From Acetobacterium paludosum (GTDB lineage: Bacteria; Bacillota; Clostridia; Eubacteriales; Eubacteriaceae): DNA of 64,000 nt. The translations under genes and the position numbers were made by a program. Shown one piece after another: positions 53,996-62,816 of the stretch. A model generated the notes under the pieces. That model saw only the letters and a program-made list of their open reading frames with translations, was not told the DNA's origin and ran no database searches. Positions within the stretch are counted from its first letter, which is position 1. Every line of letters starts with the position of its first letter. The stretch covers positions 1-64,000 of the forward strand of contig NZ_RXYA01000002.1 in the NCBI RefSeq assembly GCF_008086595.1, given 5' to 3'.

Positions 53996-54700
53996 TTTAA
54001 TATCCTCTTCTCAATATTATTTTGATTTTTTGAATCCACAAAAAAGCTTTTAGCTCATCCATGACTGTTTCTTTAATCGATGCTAATATCATCCCCCTTC
54101 ACGATCCTCAACCCCTCAAAGATCCGCTCTCCTTATTAACAAGTTCCCGCTATTAAGGAGTTACTTACCGAAAAATTTATTCAATAATTTCTCAGACCAT
54201 TTAATAGACTTGCTTTTTCCGTTTATACCAACTTTTTATTTTTGATAATCGTATCACATCATCCGATGCCATAACTGTCCTCAACATAATTAACCGTTTT
54301 CCCGACATATTCTGCATGTTTTGGGTCTCTTTAGTACGCTTTTAAACGTTAATTGCTGGTCATTTTTAATTGTAAATCAATAGCTCTATCGTGAAAGAAG
54401 TCACTCAACGTTATTTTTGATAAATAACTTTAAATTTTAGTCATTTTAAAACTAAATACAATTACCAAAAGTCTTCATGGGGTTTTTCCTGTGAGAGCTT
54501 TTTAATGTGGACAATTTGGTAACCTTAGATTAAGTTTCCCTGACTCCGCCAGAATTTAATGCAACGAAAAAGCACACCCCTTAGGATGTGCACTTAATCA
54601 TTAATCTCGCGCTCAGCATTTTCGTATAAATTAGTCACGGCCCCAGCCAGAAATCTTAGCCAATCACTTCGCATAGATTGGCGATGATTTCTACAAGTTG
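53996..54700. other. Long leader/intergenic region of ChW protein B
   Basis: No gene. It is long for a leader. I looked for a c-di-GMP (GEMM) riboswitch consensus and did not find it. A small hairpin (GCACACC/GGATGTGC, about 54571-54590) is present. At 54676-54705 there are 30 bases identical to the inside of the gene at 58604-59149. Confidence 0.5.
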
Positions 54701-54901
54701 TTATTTTGATAATTTATTATATACAAGTTTGTTTAGAAAATGTAGCTCATAACCCAATACAAGAAATAGAACAACAACACAACCAACGCTTAGCAGCACC
54801 ATTTCCAACGAATTATCCACTAAAACCAGGCTTTTTGGAAACGGGCACTTCCCCACAATTTCTGAGTTGATGCTACTAAATAGTGTGTTTCTTCTTGTCA
54901 T
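54701..54901 (-). pseudogene. Internally deleted copy of the 62817-63413 membrane protein gene
   Basis: The reading ends VGCVVVLFLVLGYELHFLNK, matching the C-terminal ~55 residues of the membrane protein at 62817-63413. Its first residues (MTRRNTLFSSINSE) come from the leader of that gene (63426-63470). About 430 bases between the two points are missing. The join falls in a short shared CAATTT. No function is expected. Confidence 0.85.
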
Positions 54902-55112
54902 AGAGGATGTTTTTTCTCAAGTTCTCGGCCTCTTTCTCGCCAGCTAAAGCCATCACGATTTCAAGGGCAAAATCCACTACTGTTCCCGGTTCACGCGAGA
55001 TGATAATGTTTTTGTCCCTCACGACAGCATCGGCTTGACGCTTCTTAAATAATCGACAACCGTTAAGGCTTCCACTTCTTCAAATCCTTCTGCTAAAAAC
55101 AATTACATTCAT
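54876..55112 (-). pseudogene. Decayed DJ-1/PfpI-family gene
   Basis: Starts at ATG 55112 with an AAGGAAGGG site. After five codons a single-base loss shifts the frame, which then reads FLAEGFEEVEALTVVDYLR, the DJ-1/PfpI N-terminus. A large internal deletion follows, and the C-terminus reads NIIISREPGTVVDFALEIV, the typical DJ-1 end. The nucleophile cysteine region is in the deleted part. It overlaps the deleted membrane-protein copy at its end. Confidence 0.75.
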
Positions 55113-55287
55113 AATTTCCCTTCCTTTACATGTTGGTGTTGGTAATATTTCACCAGATCCCTTTCTCATTTGTTCCTACTATTTGTTCGACGCATGTGTC
55201 AAACTGTAGGCACCTATTTATAAAAAAAAAAGCCCAACTCCAGAAGGAGCAGGACTCGTAAATCTATGTTTATCAATTGGTTTTATA

Positions 55288-55388
55288 TCAATCCGATGAA
55301 AGTGTTTTAGACCAGGGAAGAAACTGATCAATCAATTCAGGATGATTCACCAAATCGGTGTTGGACAGCTCTTTCAGGATATAAACAG
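55288..55388 (-). mobile_element. IS66-type transposase C-terminal remnant
   Basis: The minus strand reads VYILKELSNTDLVNHPELI then DQFLPWSKTLSSD and a stop. The PELxDxxLPWS pattern is the characteristic end of IS66 transposases. Only ~33 codons remain. It stops directly at a truncated methyltransferase reading (55412), consistent with insertion followed by deletion. Confidence 0.65.
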
Positions 55389-55411
55389 GTAGTTGTAGGG
55401 TTCAGCTGTTA

Positions 55412-55627
55412 TTGATCAGAAATCCTATTTATACTGGAATCATTTGTGGTTTTTTTGCTACCTTTATAATATTTGGAACCCTGGCTTCATTATTGGCTTT
55501 TGGTATTATTTTGATTCTATATATTCTTAAAATAAATAAGGAACAAAAATTTTTGTTATTAGAATTTGGCGACGAGTTCGACCAATATATGAAGCGATCA
55601 TGGGCATTGATACCTTTTCTATTTTAA
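55412..55627 (+). pseudogene. C-terminal piece of isoprenylcysteine methyltransferase (ICMT)-family protein
   Basis: The 71-residue reading RNPIYTGIICGFFATF...FDQYMKRSWALIPFLF matches the conserved C-terminal SAM-binding part of ICMT/phospholipid methyltransferase-like membrane enzymes (HPxYxG-type start, EFGxEYxxYxxR-type end). The N-terminal ~110 residues expected are missing. They are replaced by the IS66 remnant. The TTG start has no ribosome site. Confidence 0.75.
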
Positions 55628-56614
55628 ACTGTATGTCTTTAAAACTTTCAGTGCCTTTAGGGTGATCCATTTGGAAGGCTGACCCTTTTTTTCGACGGTT
55701 ACCAACATTTTTCCATTAAATGAGTTTTCAAGTTTCCACATCCCCTCTTTTAATGGTTTATTTGCAATGATCTCGATGGCATCATCCAGTCTTGGATCTT
55801 TAATCCCTAACTCGGCAAAAATTTCCGTCAGCTCGAGAATATCGGTCTGATACATCAGCGGAAACCCCAGCTTCAGCCATCCCGGACGGGCAACCTGATC
55901 CAACTGATGGCTCTTCCGGTAAAGATGGTGGATGAGAAAATAGTCGGTGAGCTCGTTAATTTTTACCGACTGTTCCCGGGTTCGTTTCTCCGGGGGAATG
56001 GCCGCCAGTGCCTTTAATGTTTTGGCAACCCCCATATGACAGGTGTGCTGTCCCCAACACATTTTATATCGTTGATAGATTGGATCCCGGGGTTCCTGCG
56101 AAACGCCATCATCTGTCCGTTGAAAGCGGATAATCCATTCAATGGCTTTTTGAACCCGACTATCCTCAAGATAGCCCAGTCTTATCAATGTATACACCAT
56201 ATTTCCGGTAAGACAGGGCACCACCCCACTGGGTATACCATGACCAGTCTTTGCGCTCCGGTCATAAGAAAATCCACCCATTTCCGGTTCCTGGGAATAA
56301 TTCAAAATAAATTCACAGGTTCCTTTTATTCTGGGATCGTCGGAATCCGCCCAGAGTTCACCCAGAAGCAGCAGAACCCATGCCGTCCCTTTATATTTAT
56401 CCCGATAGAACCGTTCCGGGGTCCCGAAGGACCCATCTTCGTTTTGCTGACTGAGTATTTCAGGAACAAGGCCAATTTTACCAATTTTCTGTTTTGCTTC
56501 CCTGACCTCCGGATCCGTCAAAGGTCTGTTGAGTAAAGTAGTTAATGTCAGAAATCGTATCGACGGATTGTTTTTCTCCATCAGCCAATCAAGAATTTGA
56601 TCTGAAATTTCCAT
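55619..56614 (-). CDS. Terpene cyclase/prenyltransferase-repeat (squalene-hopene cyclase-like) protein
   Basis: A 331-residue α-helical protein with prenyltransferase/squalene-oxidase repeats (GGFSYDRSAKT, VSQEPRDPIYQRYKMCWGQHTCHMG). Proteins of this size in anaerobes are annotated as terpene cyclase/mutase-like, but the catalytic Asp-rich DXDD motif was not seen, so enzyme activity is doubtful. The start is ATG 56614 behind GAGGAGA; the longer frame from 56668 reads through a scar of nucleoside-kinase sequence. A truncated duplicate lies at 50479-50715. The 3' end overlaps the convergent ICMT fragment by nine bases. Confidence 0.75.
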   Translation of the reverse strand: MEISDQILDWLMEKNNPSIRFLTLTTLLNRPLTDPEVREAKQKIGKIGLVPEILSQQNEDGSFGTPERFYRDKYKGTAWVLLLLGELWADSDDPRIKGTCEFILNYSQEPEMGGFSYDRSAKTGHGIPSGVVPCLTGNMVYTLIRLGYLEDSRVQKAIEWIIRFQRTDDGVSQEPRDPIYQRYKMCWGQHTCHMGVAKTLKALAAIPPEKRTREQSVKINELTDYFLIHHLYRKSHQLDQVARPGWLKLGFPLMYQTDILELTEIFAELGIKDPRLDDAIEIIANKPLKEGMWKLENSFNGKMLVTVEKKGQPSKWITLKALKVLKTYSLK

Positions 56615-56834
56615 TTTACTTCTCCTCTTCTTAAGCATCACGTCCGATCTTTCCTGGAATATAAACACGTTTTTATACTCCCCATGTCATCTGTGAGTAT
56701 ACCATAAATCGAGCGACAACCTAAAAACCATTTATAAGCTATTCATGTTAGAATAAACCATATGAAAAGCCGATTTTCCGGGGGACTTTATCCGAAAATC
56801 CGTATGTGAAACGAAGCAGAAATGAGAGGAAATC

Positions 56835-57833
56835 TTGAATAAGCTAAAAAACAAACTGGATCAGATCCCGGCCCTGCCGGGAATCTATAAAATGCTTGAT
56901 TCAACCGGGCGCATTATTTATGTGGGAAAAAGCAAGTGTCTGAAAAAAAGAGTGCATTCTTATTTCACAAAAGCCCCCAAACAGGCAAAGATCGAAAAAA
57001 TGATCTTTTTTATTGCCGATATCGATTATACGGTTACGGATACCCATCTGGAAGCCTGCTTGCTGGAATGTCAGCTGATCAAAGAAATCAAACCATATTT
57101 CAATACCCAGATGAAAAATGACCGGAAATATTTCTATTTGAAAATCAACAACGCCGACCGGTCGCAGCTGTTGTCCATTGTTCTGGAGCGAGAGGTGGAT
57201 ACCTTTGGACCCTTTCGGGACAAACAATTGATTCAATCCTTGATGGCTGCGCTAACCCATCTGTATCCGCTGGTTTCCAACGACAACAGCTATGATTTTG
57301 CCTACCATCCCCTGCCCGTGACTCTGCACCGGGCAGATTTTATGGCCACCCAAAAAAGCTTGCAGCAGATTTTTTCAGATGACCTCAAGCTGCAAAACTT
57401 CATTAATCAATTGCAGCAGTGCATGGCTGGTGAATCAGCCCAATTCAATTATGAAAGAGCCACCACCTATCGGGACCTGATCAAAAGCCTGACTTATATC
57501 ACCCATCTTCTTCATGATTTCAAGCGCCTTATCACTAGCGAATTGGTTTTAAAAATACCCGTTGGGGATGGTGAAAAACTCTTTTTCATTTCAAAAGGCA
57601 AAATTGTGTTAAAAAAGCATTTTCCGATTCTGACCCAACCAGAGTTAGCGGCCTTTTTAGATGCAGGTTCCCGACTGACCGCTTCCAGAACGACCGCCTG
57701 GGATGAAAAAACCGCAATGGATTTTCAAACTATCCTGTTTTCTGAAATACAGTCGCTGCCGGATGAGTGGATTTTAAAACAAATCAACTTTCCAGAGTGC
57801 CTCGGTCATAATGAAAAGAGGCTTCAATTCTAA
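56835..57833 (+). CDS. UvrC-like GIY-YIG endonuclease, lacking the RNase H domain
   Basis: A 332-residue protein. Residues 12-95 are a UvrC-type GIY-YIG nuclease domain (GIY at 16, YVG at 29, then KKRVHSYF). A UVR-like motif lies around 205-230 (FNYERATTYRDLIKSL). The EndoV/RNase H and helix-hairpin-helix parts of UvrC are absent, so only the 3' incision could be made, as in Cho-type proteins. The TTG start lies behind GAGAGGA. The rest (about 100-200 and 240-332) has no recognised domain. It may be a repair or mobile-element nuclease. Confidence 0.82.
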   Translation: MNKLKNKLDQIPALPGIYKMLDSTGRIIYVGKSKCLKKRVHSYFTKAPKQAKIEKMIFFIADIDYTVTDTHLEACLLECQLIKEIKPYFNTQMKNDRKYFYLKINNADRSQLLSIVLEREVDTFGPFRDKQLIQSLMAALTHLYPLVSNDNSYDFAYHPLPVTLHRADFMATQKSLQQIFSDDLKLQNFINQLQQCMAGESAQFNYERATTYRDLIKSLTYITHLLHDFKRLITSELVLKIPVGDGEKLFFISKGKIVLKKHFPILTQPELAAFLDAGSRLTASRTTAWDEKTAMDFQTILFSEIQSLPDEWILKQINFPECLGHNEKRLQF

Positions 57834-57925
57834 TAATGATAATCTCCCGGTGTATAAGTTAGTCTCAGACCCAGGTTTCTCACTCCGCTAATCGTTGAAT
57901 GATACCTTATTTAATATGTTCATAC

Positions 57926-58483
57926 TCAGATCCTCGCCATCGCGTATTTACCGATTTCGTGGTCAAGTAACTTCATAATCATCAACTCGTCCATCGCATC
58001 AGTCAGCGCATTGTGCAACTCGCAGTATGCCAACTCCGCACTTAACATCCGGTATACGCTCTCCACGCCGTAACCGCGCTTCAATCTGCCGGTGCCATAG
58101 CATTCGGCACAATCAGGTATTCTGGGATTATGCTGTCGATATGCTGCCACCTTCATAATGTCATACCAGGTAAGATGGCTTAATTCTGGCAGATGACGGT
58201 AGTCAAACGCAGCGTTGTAAGCAAACATCGCAGTGGTCTCATGCTCTGAAAGAAAATGCCGCAATTCAGCCATTGCCTTTTTCCGTGAACACTCAAGGTC
58301 AGGCTTGATGCCGTTGGCATATAGGGCGTAAGTGTACATCCCGCCGTGATCCTTGAACGGCGTGAGTATGTAATATCGTTTATCGACCAACTCGAAGGTC
58401 ACCGAATCGGCTATGACAAGCCCAACGGACATAACCGCATCATCCCAAGTTGTCTCCGTGTCAATTACGGCGAATCTATTCAT
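57926..58483 (-). CDS. 3'-5' exonuclease (DnaQ/RNase T-like)
   Basis: A 185-residue DEDD-type exonuclease: ExoI motif VIDTETTWDD (Asp7, Glu9), ExoII FAYNAAFDYRHL with its Asp, and ExoIII HNALTDAMDEL with His and Asp. All catalytic acids are present. A CAECYGTGRLKRG insertion contains a CxxC pair. The ATG at 58483 is spaced better from AAGGAG than the one at 58486, and the open frame before it is repeat sequence. Pieces of this gene are copied at 14104-14131 and 60519-60700. Confidence 0.88.
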   Translation of the reverse strand: MNRFAVIDTETTWDDAVMSVGLVIADSVTFELVDKRYYILTPFKDHGGMYTYALYANGIKPDLECSRKKAMAELRHFLSEHETTAMFAYNAAFDYRHLPELSHLTWYDIMKVAAYRQHNPRIPDCAECYGTGRLKRGYGVESVYRMLSAELAYCELHNALTDAMDELMIMKLLDHEIGKYAMARI

Positions 58484-58603
58484 CATTTTCTCCTTAAGTT
58501 TAATTGCGCCAGCCACCGTCAGTTATAATCGTCGCGGCAGAGTAGATCGTATATTCCTTTGAAATTTCCAGTTCAAACAATATATAGAATTTACGCCTTG
58601 AAT

Positions 58604-59149
58604 TTATACTTCTTCTAACCATTCAATTTCAAGTGACTTCTCCGCTAGATAATCACCATATCCCCAACCGATATGAGAAGAGCTTGCGATTAAATCATTG
58701 ATTCTTTCCTGATATTTTAAATAGGTTACCATACTTTTGGCATTCAATTTGTTTACGAATTGTGCATACATACCAGTAAGACTATAGTAAAATGGGCCAT
58801 CAATATCACCATAGGCATTAGTAAATTCATTTCCACACTCGACATAGTAAAGCATCAATTCAAGACCCATCTCATCATCGCCGATATTTTTGATATCCGT
58901 GATTAATGCCTTGGCCGATTTCAAAGAGGGTATTGTTTGTGTAAATCGAGAAAAAAAGATATCATGCATTTTTATTTTGTACTTTGTTAGTAATTCGTTT
59001 TTATACGCTTCTCCCATAAATCTAACACACAAAATATCTTTCGCCTTTTCATCGTTTTTATATAGATTGGCGATGATTTCTACAAGTTGTTTCGGATCAA
59101 GCTTATATAATTCTTTTTTTAAATCTGTTATTTTCAGCGGTTTAATCAT
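58604..59149 (-). CDS. DUF6155-like protein of unknown function
   Basis: A 181-residue helical protein. The N-terminal KPLKITDLKKELYKLDPKQL and the pattern of the rest resemble the DUF6155 family of small bacterial proteins; I am not certain of the family. It has no signal peptide or membrane helix. The chosen ATG (59149) lies behind AAGGAGA; a longer frame starts at 59212 without a ribosome site. Thirty bases from its middle are copied at 54676-54705. Confidence 0.6.
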   Translation of the reverse strand: MIKPLKITDLKKELYKLDPKQLVEIIANLYKNDEKAKDILCVRFMGEAYKNELLTKYKIKMHDIFFSRFTQTIPSLKSAKALITDIKNIGDDEMGLELMLYYVECGNEFTNAYGDIDGPFYYSLTGMYAQFVNKLNAKSMVTYLKYQERINDLIASSSHIGWGYGDYLAEKSLEIEWLEEV

Positions 59150-59341
59150 CTGAATCTCCTTATTTCTTTTTTTGATAAGTAATCCTATACCAGCCAAACG
59201 AAACGACCCCACAACAGGGGTACAAACGATCGGTTAGCTTGTATTTCACAGACAAATAAGTTATAATGCTTGGTATTGTAGCTTTTCCCTTCTGAAGTAG
59301 TTATCCGAAAATTCCGGATAACTGACGCTTTCTCTAACCCA

Positions 59342-59929
59342 TTATCCAATAATATTTATCGTTTTTTCTTTGCGAATAGGCACCGGCAATTCTGCACCTT
59401 TATAACCGATCGCCGCAGCAGAGCAGATCGTATCTTCCATTGGGATTCCCAGTTCAAACAGATATGACCGGACATCCTGATCATCCCGCAGCCAATGAAG
59501 TTGATTGATATAACAACTTCCCAACTCCAAAGAGTGAGCCGCAAGAAAAATATTTTCCATGGCCAGTGAACAGTCTGCCATGGCATTTTCGTAATTTGGC
59601 CGATTGGATGCAATGATCAGCGTTGGCGCCTGGTAATAAAAGTTATAGGTTTCCTTTTGTGACTGTTCTTTTATCCTCAGTTTCCCTGGATAATCATCAT
59701 CCGGAATCCAATGCTGAAAGCCCTCACGAACAAGCCCATTTAAATGAAGAAGGATATCTTTTTTTCGAATCGCCGTAAATAGCCAGCTTTGATTGTTACC
59801 ACCGCTAGGTGCCCATATCGCAGCATCAAGGATTGCCTCCAACTGGTCAGTTGATACTTGTTGGTCGGTAAATCGGCGAGTACTCCGCCGCTCATGGATG
59901 CAAGTTAAGATTTCGTTACTGATACTCAT
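59342..59929 (-). CDS. Nitroreductase-family flavoprotein
   Basis: A 195-residue FMN-type nitroreductase. The N-terminal RRSTRRFTDQQV and WAPSGGNNQSWLF motifs bind FMN phosphate and isoalloxazine, and the C-terminal CSAAAIGYKGAELP is the usual end. It reduces nitro or quinone compounds with NAD(P)H. The ATG at 59929 lies behind GAAGGGG, preferred over the one at 59947. Single gene. Confidence 0.9.
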   Translation of the reverse strand: MSISNEILTCIHERRSTRRFTDQQVSTDQLEAILDAAIWAPSGGNNQSWLFTAIRKKDILLHLNGLVREGFQHWIPDDDYPGKLRIKEQSQKETYNFYYQAPTLIIASNRPNYENAMADCSLAMENIFLAAHSLELGSCYINQLHWLRDDQDVRSYLFELGIPMEDTICSAAAIGYKGAELPVPIRKEKTINIIG

Positions 59930-59981
59930 ATTATTTTCCCCTTCCATATTCTAAATTAATTTAATCATTATTTCAACATTA

Positions 59982-60452
59982 TTATTTCACAATCATTTTC
60001 ATCGGCGTAAAACGGATACCATTATTAATCTGCTCGTTGTCAGTTGCCTTAAAGCCAAGGTGTTCGTAAATCTTTACTGCATAGGGAGAAGAATTCACAG
60101 TCATCTCAAAACTCTCGCTGTTTTCTTTTTCTTTTAAGGAATTCACAACCGTTGTAAAAAGTTTTGTGGCAATCTTTCTCTTTTGATGGTCTTTGGCAAC
60201 AAACATCAGTGAAATGTGGAAACGATCACGCGTCCCGATCACGCCAACAATCTTTTCGTTTTCATAAAATCCCCACATTTTTTTATGACCGTTATTTAAA
60301 TCCTGAGATAGTTCTTCTAATTTAAATTCTAAATAATCCCTGAAAGTCTTTTGTCCTTCCAGGGAATAACCACCTGCTACAAATTCATTAAAAACGGTAT
60401 TAACCAAATTGACCGCTTCTTTTAAATCCTTCTGTTCGATTTTTCTAATCAT
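59982..60452 (-). CDS. GNAT-family N-acetyltransferase
   Basis: A 156-residue GNAT protein (VGVIGTRDRFHISLMFVAKD, KRKIATKLFTTVV and SSPYAVKIYEHLGF). It is nearly identical to the gene at 50016-50489. Here the start MIRKIEQKDLKE has a GAGGTGA site and looks like the original. The first residues also occur in the fragment at 15242-15382. The substrate is unknown. Confidence 0.88.
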   Translation of the reverse strand: MIRKIEQKDLKEAVNLVNTVFNEFVAGGYSLEGQKTFRDYLEFKLEELSQDLNNGHKKMWGFYENEKIVGVIGTRDRFHISLMFVAKDHQKRKIATKLFTTVVNSLKEKENSESFEMTVNSSPYAVKIYEHLGFKATDNEQINNGIRFTPMKMIVK

Positions 60453-60504
60453 TCATCACCTCAAAAATTCTTGAATCATTAAATTCTTACCGTCAGCCGA
60501 TCCG

Positions 60505-60700
60505 GCTTCAATTCTAATAGTGTACATACCGCCGTGATCCTTGAACGGCGTGAGTATGGCGTGAGTATGTAATATCTTGTTTGTCGACCAACTCGAAGGT
60601 CACCGAATCGGCTATGACGAGCCCAACGGACATAACCGCATCATCCCAAGTTGTCTCCGTGTCAATTACGGCGAATCTATTCATCATTTTTCTCCTTTGC
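60505..60700 (-). pseudogene. Collapsed copy of the UvrC-like tail plus exonuclease start
   Basis: 60506-60522 matches the end of the UvrC-like gene (GGCTTCAATTCTAATA). The sequence then jumps to 60519-60700, which matches 58335-58500 (the first ~55 codons and ribosome site of the exonuclease gene), with a small internal duplication GGCGTGAGTAT. About 500 bases are missing between the joined points. It can only be a scar of a duplicated block. Confidence 0.82.
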
Positions 60701-60793
60701 TTTTGCTAATCAGCAAACCCAATATCCATTAAAGTCAGCTTTGCATATTTTTCGGATAATTATCTTCAATGCTTGTCAAAAAGTGAGTCATTT

Positions 60794-61447
60794 TCATCTT
60801 GGCCGGATCTGTTCAAAATTGTAATCAGTTTTTGCTAAGATCATTACTTTACTGTAATCACAATGGATTGTTTGAGTTATCTGAAAACCATATCGGGCGA
60901 AATATTGATCCGGATCACATTTTAAAAAGTCCTCAAAGCCTTTGGGTTCGGTTTTTTTAACCAGATAAAAGGCAATTTTTTGAAGCCGGTTCACCGGTTC
61001 CTCCCATTCCAGGATCACTAGTTTTCCGTCGGTTTTCAACACTCTTCTAGCCTCGGCAATCATTTGTCCCGCCAACTCCGAACTGATCTCATGCAATACC
61101 AGCGAAATCAAGACGACATCAAATTGGCCGTCAGAAAATTGCAGATTGGCAGCATCCATCTGCATCAGTTCAACCGTAGTTACCCCCGCTTGTTTTAGTT
61201 TAATGGCGGCTCTTTCTAACATTGCCCCAGAAATATCAATACCGACAAGGCTGACCTTTCTTTTTGCCCTGGCAATGGCGATGGCATTAGACCCAGTTCC
61301 GGTACATAAATCCAAAACGGTTAAGGATTCATTTCCTAATGCGGAAATGACCGCATTACGGGGACTTGTGGCCGGCTTTCTGAAGTAGGTCCGATCCAGA
61401 ATATCATAGAACTTGGCATTGTTTTGATAAAATGCATCCGCTTCCAT
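60794..61447 (-). CDS. Class I SAM-dependent methyltransferase
   Basis: A 217-residue Rossmann methyltransferase with motif I LDLCTGTGSNAIAIA (about 47-61), motif II VGIDISGAMLERA and motif IV FDVVLISLVLHEI. The arrangement resembles UbiE/MenG-type enzymes, but the substrate is unknown. There is no close operon partner: the GNAT gene upstream is 42 bases away on the same strand, so they may be cotranscribed. A weak ribosome site (GCGAGGT) precedes the ATG. Confidence 0.88.
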   Translation of the reverse strand: MEADAFYQNNAKFYDILDRTYFRKPATSPRNAVISALGNESLTVLDLCTGTGSNAIAIARAKRKVSLVGIDISGAMLERAAIKLKQAGVTTVELMQMDAANLQFSDGQFDVVLISLVLHEISSELAGQMIAEARRVLKTDGKLVILEWEEPVNRLQKIAFYLVKKTEPKGFEDFLKCDPDQYFARYGFQITQTIHCDYSKVMILAKTDYNFEQIRPR

Positions 61448-61489
61448 TTTTACCTCGCTTTCATATTTCAGGGTTGGGTTAACATATCT

Positions 61490-61990
61490 TTAAATCGGGT
61501 CATCCGCTAATTGACAAATCATCAGATATTCCTGTTCTAATTCATCAATCACCCTAAAGCCTACCGTCTGATACATTTTCAGAGCATAATTGTCTTTCTG
61601 CACGGCCAGCGACGCCCGCCGATATCCTGCTATTTTCAATCGCTTGAGCATCTGCTTCATCAGTTCGGTACCAATGCCTCTATTGCGGTATTCCTGAACC
61701 AGAGAGATGGCAAATTCCGGTGTTTGATCATCCACATTTCCAAATCCGCTAATTTTTTCTGCCAGTATTCGGGTCCAGACCGCACCAACGATTTTACCAT
61801 CGCATTCGGCGACCAGGCACTGATCATCTTTCCGGCCGAAATCTTCGATATATACCATGAGTTCGGGCTGATTGATCACCTCCCGTGGCAAGCGATTCTG
61901 TTCGTCACGCTGAAAAATGGCCTCGTATAAAAAATAACCAAGAAGTGATATTTCTGTTTGTTTTATTTTACGAATGGTATAATCTTTCAT
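61490..61990 (-). CDS. GNAT-family N-acetyltransferase
   Basis: A 166-residue GNAT protein, not closely related to the duplicated pair. The acetyl-CoA loop is EYRNRGIGTELMKQML (Q/RxxGxG/A) and the C-terminal motif is NYALKMYQTVGFRV. A preceding strand reads EFAISLV. GAGAGGT precedes the ATG. The methyltransferase gene follows 42 bases downstream. Confidence 0.9.
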   Translation of the reverse strand: MKDYTIRKIKQTEISLLGYFLYEAIFQRDEQNRLPREVINQPELMVYIEDFGRKDDQCLVAECDGKIVGAVWTRILAEKISGFGNVDDQTPEFAISLVQEYRNRGIGTELMKQMLKRLKIAGYRRASLAVQKDNYALKMYQTVGFRVIDELEQEYLMICQLADDPI

Positions 61991-62140
61991 TGTTACCTCT
62001 CAAATTAAAGCATATTTTAACAACATTTTGCCATACTCCGGATTTAACAGCAGGGTGCTTTTTCCCATCCCACCGATACCACACAAAACCACCAATTTGC
62101 ATTTTTTCGGTCATTTTCGCTGGGGGAATGATTCAATAAA

Positions 62141-62767
62141 TTATTTTAACCCTTCAATCATTGCCACAAAAGTATCAATTGTTTGTGCGCCATTTATTGT
62201 CTCTTTTCCATTAAACAAGAAATATGGCACGCCATTTATCTGGCGTGAATAGGCATTAGCCTCATCTTGTCGAACCGCTTCTGCGAAAGCTGATGATTCT
62301 AAAATGCGTAATGCTTCAACTCGATCTAATCCCACTTCTACGGCAATTGACGTTAACACTTCAAAATCTGAAATGTTCAATGAATTGGTAAAATAGCTTT
62401 TCATCACAGCTTCGGTATAGGTCTTCTGCTTACCCTGATCCTTGGCATAATGTGACAACCGATGGGCATCAAAAGTATTGGTCGACTGTAATTTGTCAAA
62501 ATTGAAAACCAGATCCACTTCTTTCGCCACATTGATAATATTATTATTGGCCGCTATGGCTTGATCCATGCTCATCCCATACTTCTTGGCAAGCAGTTGA
62601 TTAATGTTCTCATCAACACTCTTTTTTGCGTTCGGGTCTAATTCAAACGAATTAAAAACGATCTCAACGTCTGCAGTCATACCTGTTTGCTCAAGGGCTA
62701 AGGCAAGCTTTCTTTCTCCAATATAACAAAAAGGACAACCATAATCTGACCAAATTTCTATTTTCAC
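62141..62767 (-). CDS. DsbA-family oxidoreductase (FrnE-like)
   Basis: About 208 residues with a thioredoxin fold. The active site is YGCPFCYIGE (CPxC near residues 11-14), then a helical insertion and NGVPYFLFNG as the cis-Pro loop. This is the FrnE/2-hydroxychromene isomerase-like cytoplasmic branch of DsbA proteins, with no signal peptide. The open frame extends to 62860, but that part is the GGTGCCTGGCACC repeat, so GTG 62767 behind AGGGAAAAAATA is preferred. Confidence 0.87.
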   Translation of the reverse strand: MKIEIWSDYGCPFCYIGERKLALALEQTGMTADVEIVFNSFELDPNAKKSVDENINQLLAKKYGMSMDQAIAANNNIINVAKEVDLVFNFDKLQSTNTFDAHRLSHYAKDQGKQKTYTEAVMKSYFTNSLNISDFEVLTSIAVEVGLDRVEALRILESSAFAEAVRQDEANAYSRQINGVPYFLFNGKETINGAQTIDTFVAMIEGLK

Positions 62768-62816
62768 TATTTTTTCCCTATCATTCTTACCGCTGGCAAG
62801 ACCTTTCACATATAAT

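Noticed and set aside
53996-54700. c-di-GMP riboswitch in the leader of the ChW gene
   Set aside because: No GEMM consensus could be found on the minus strand; only a weak hairpin is present.
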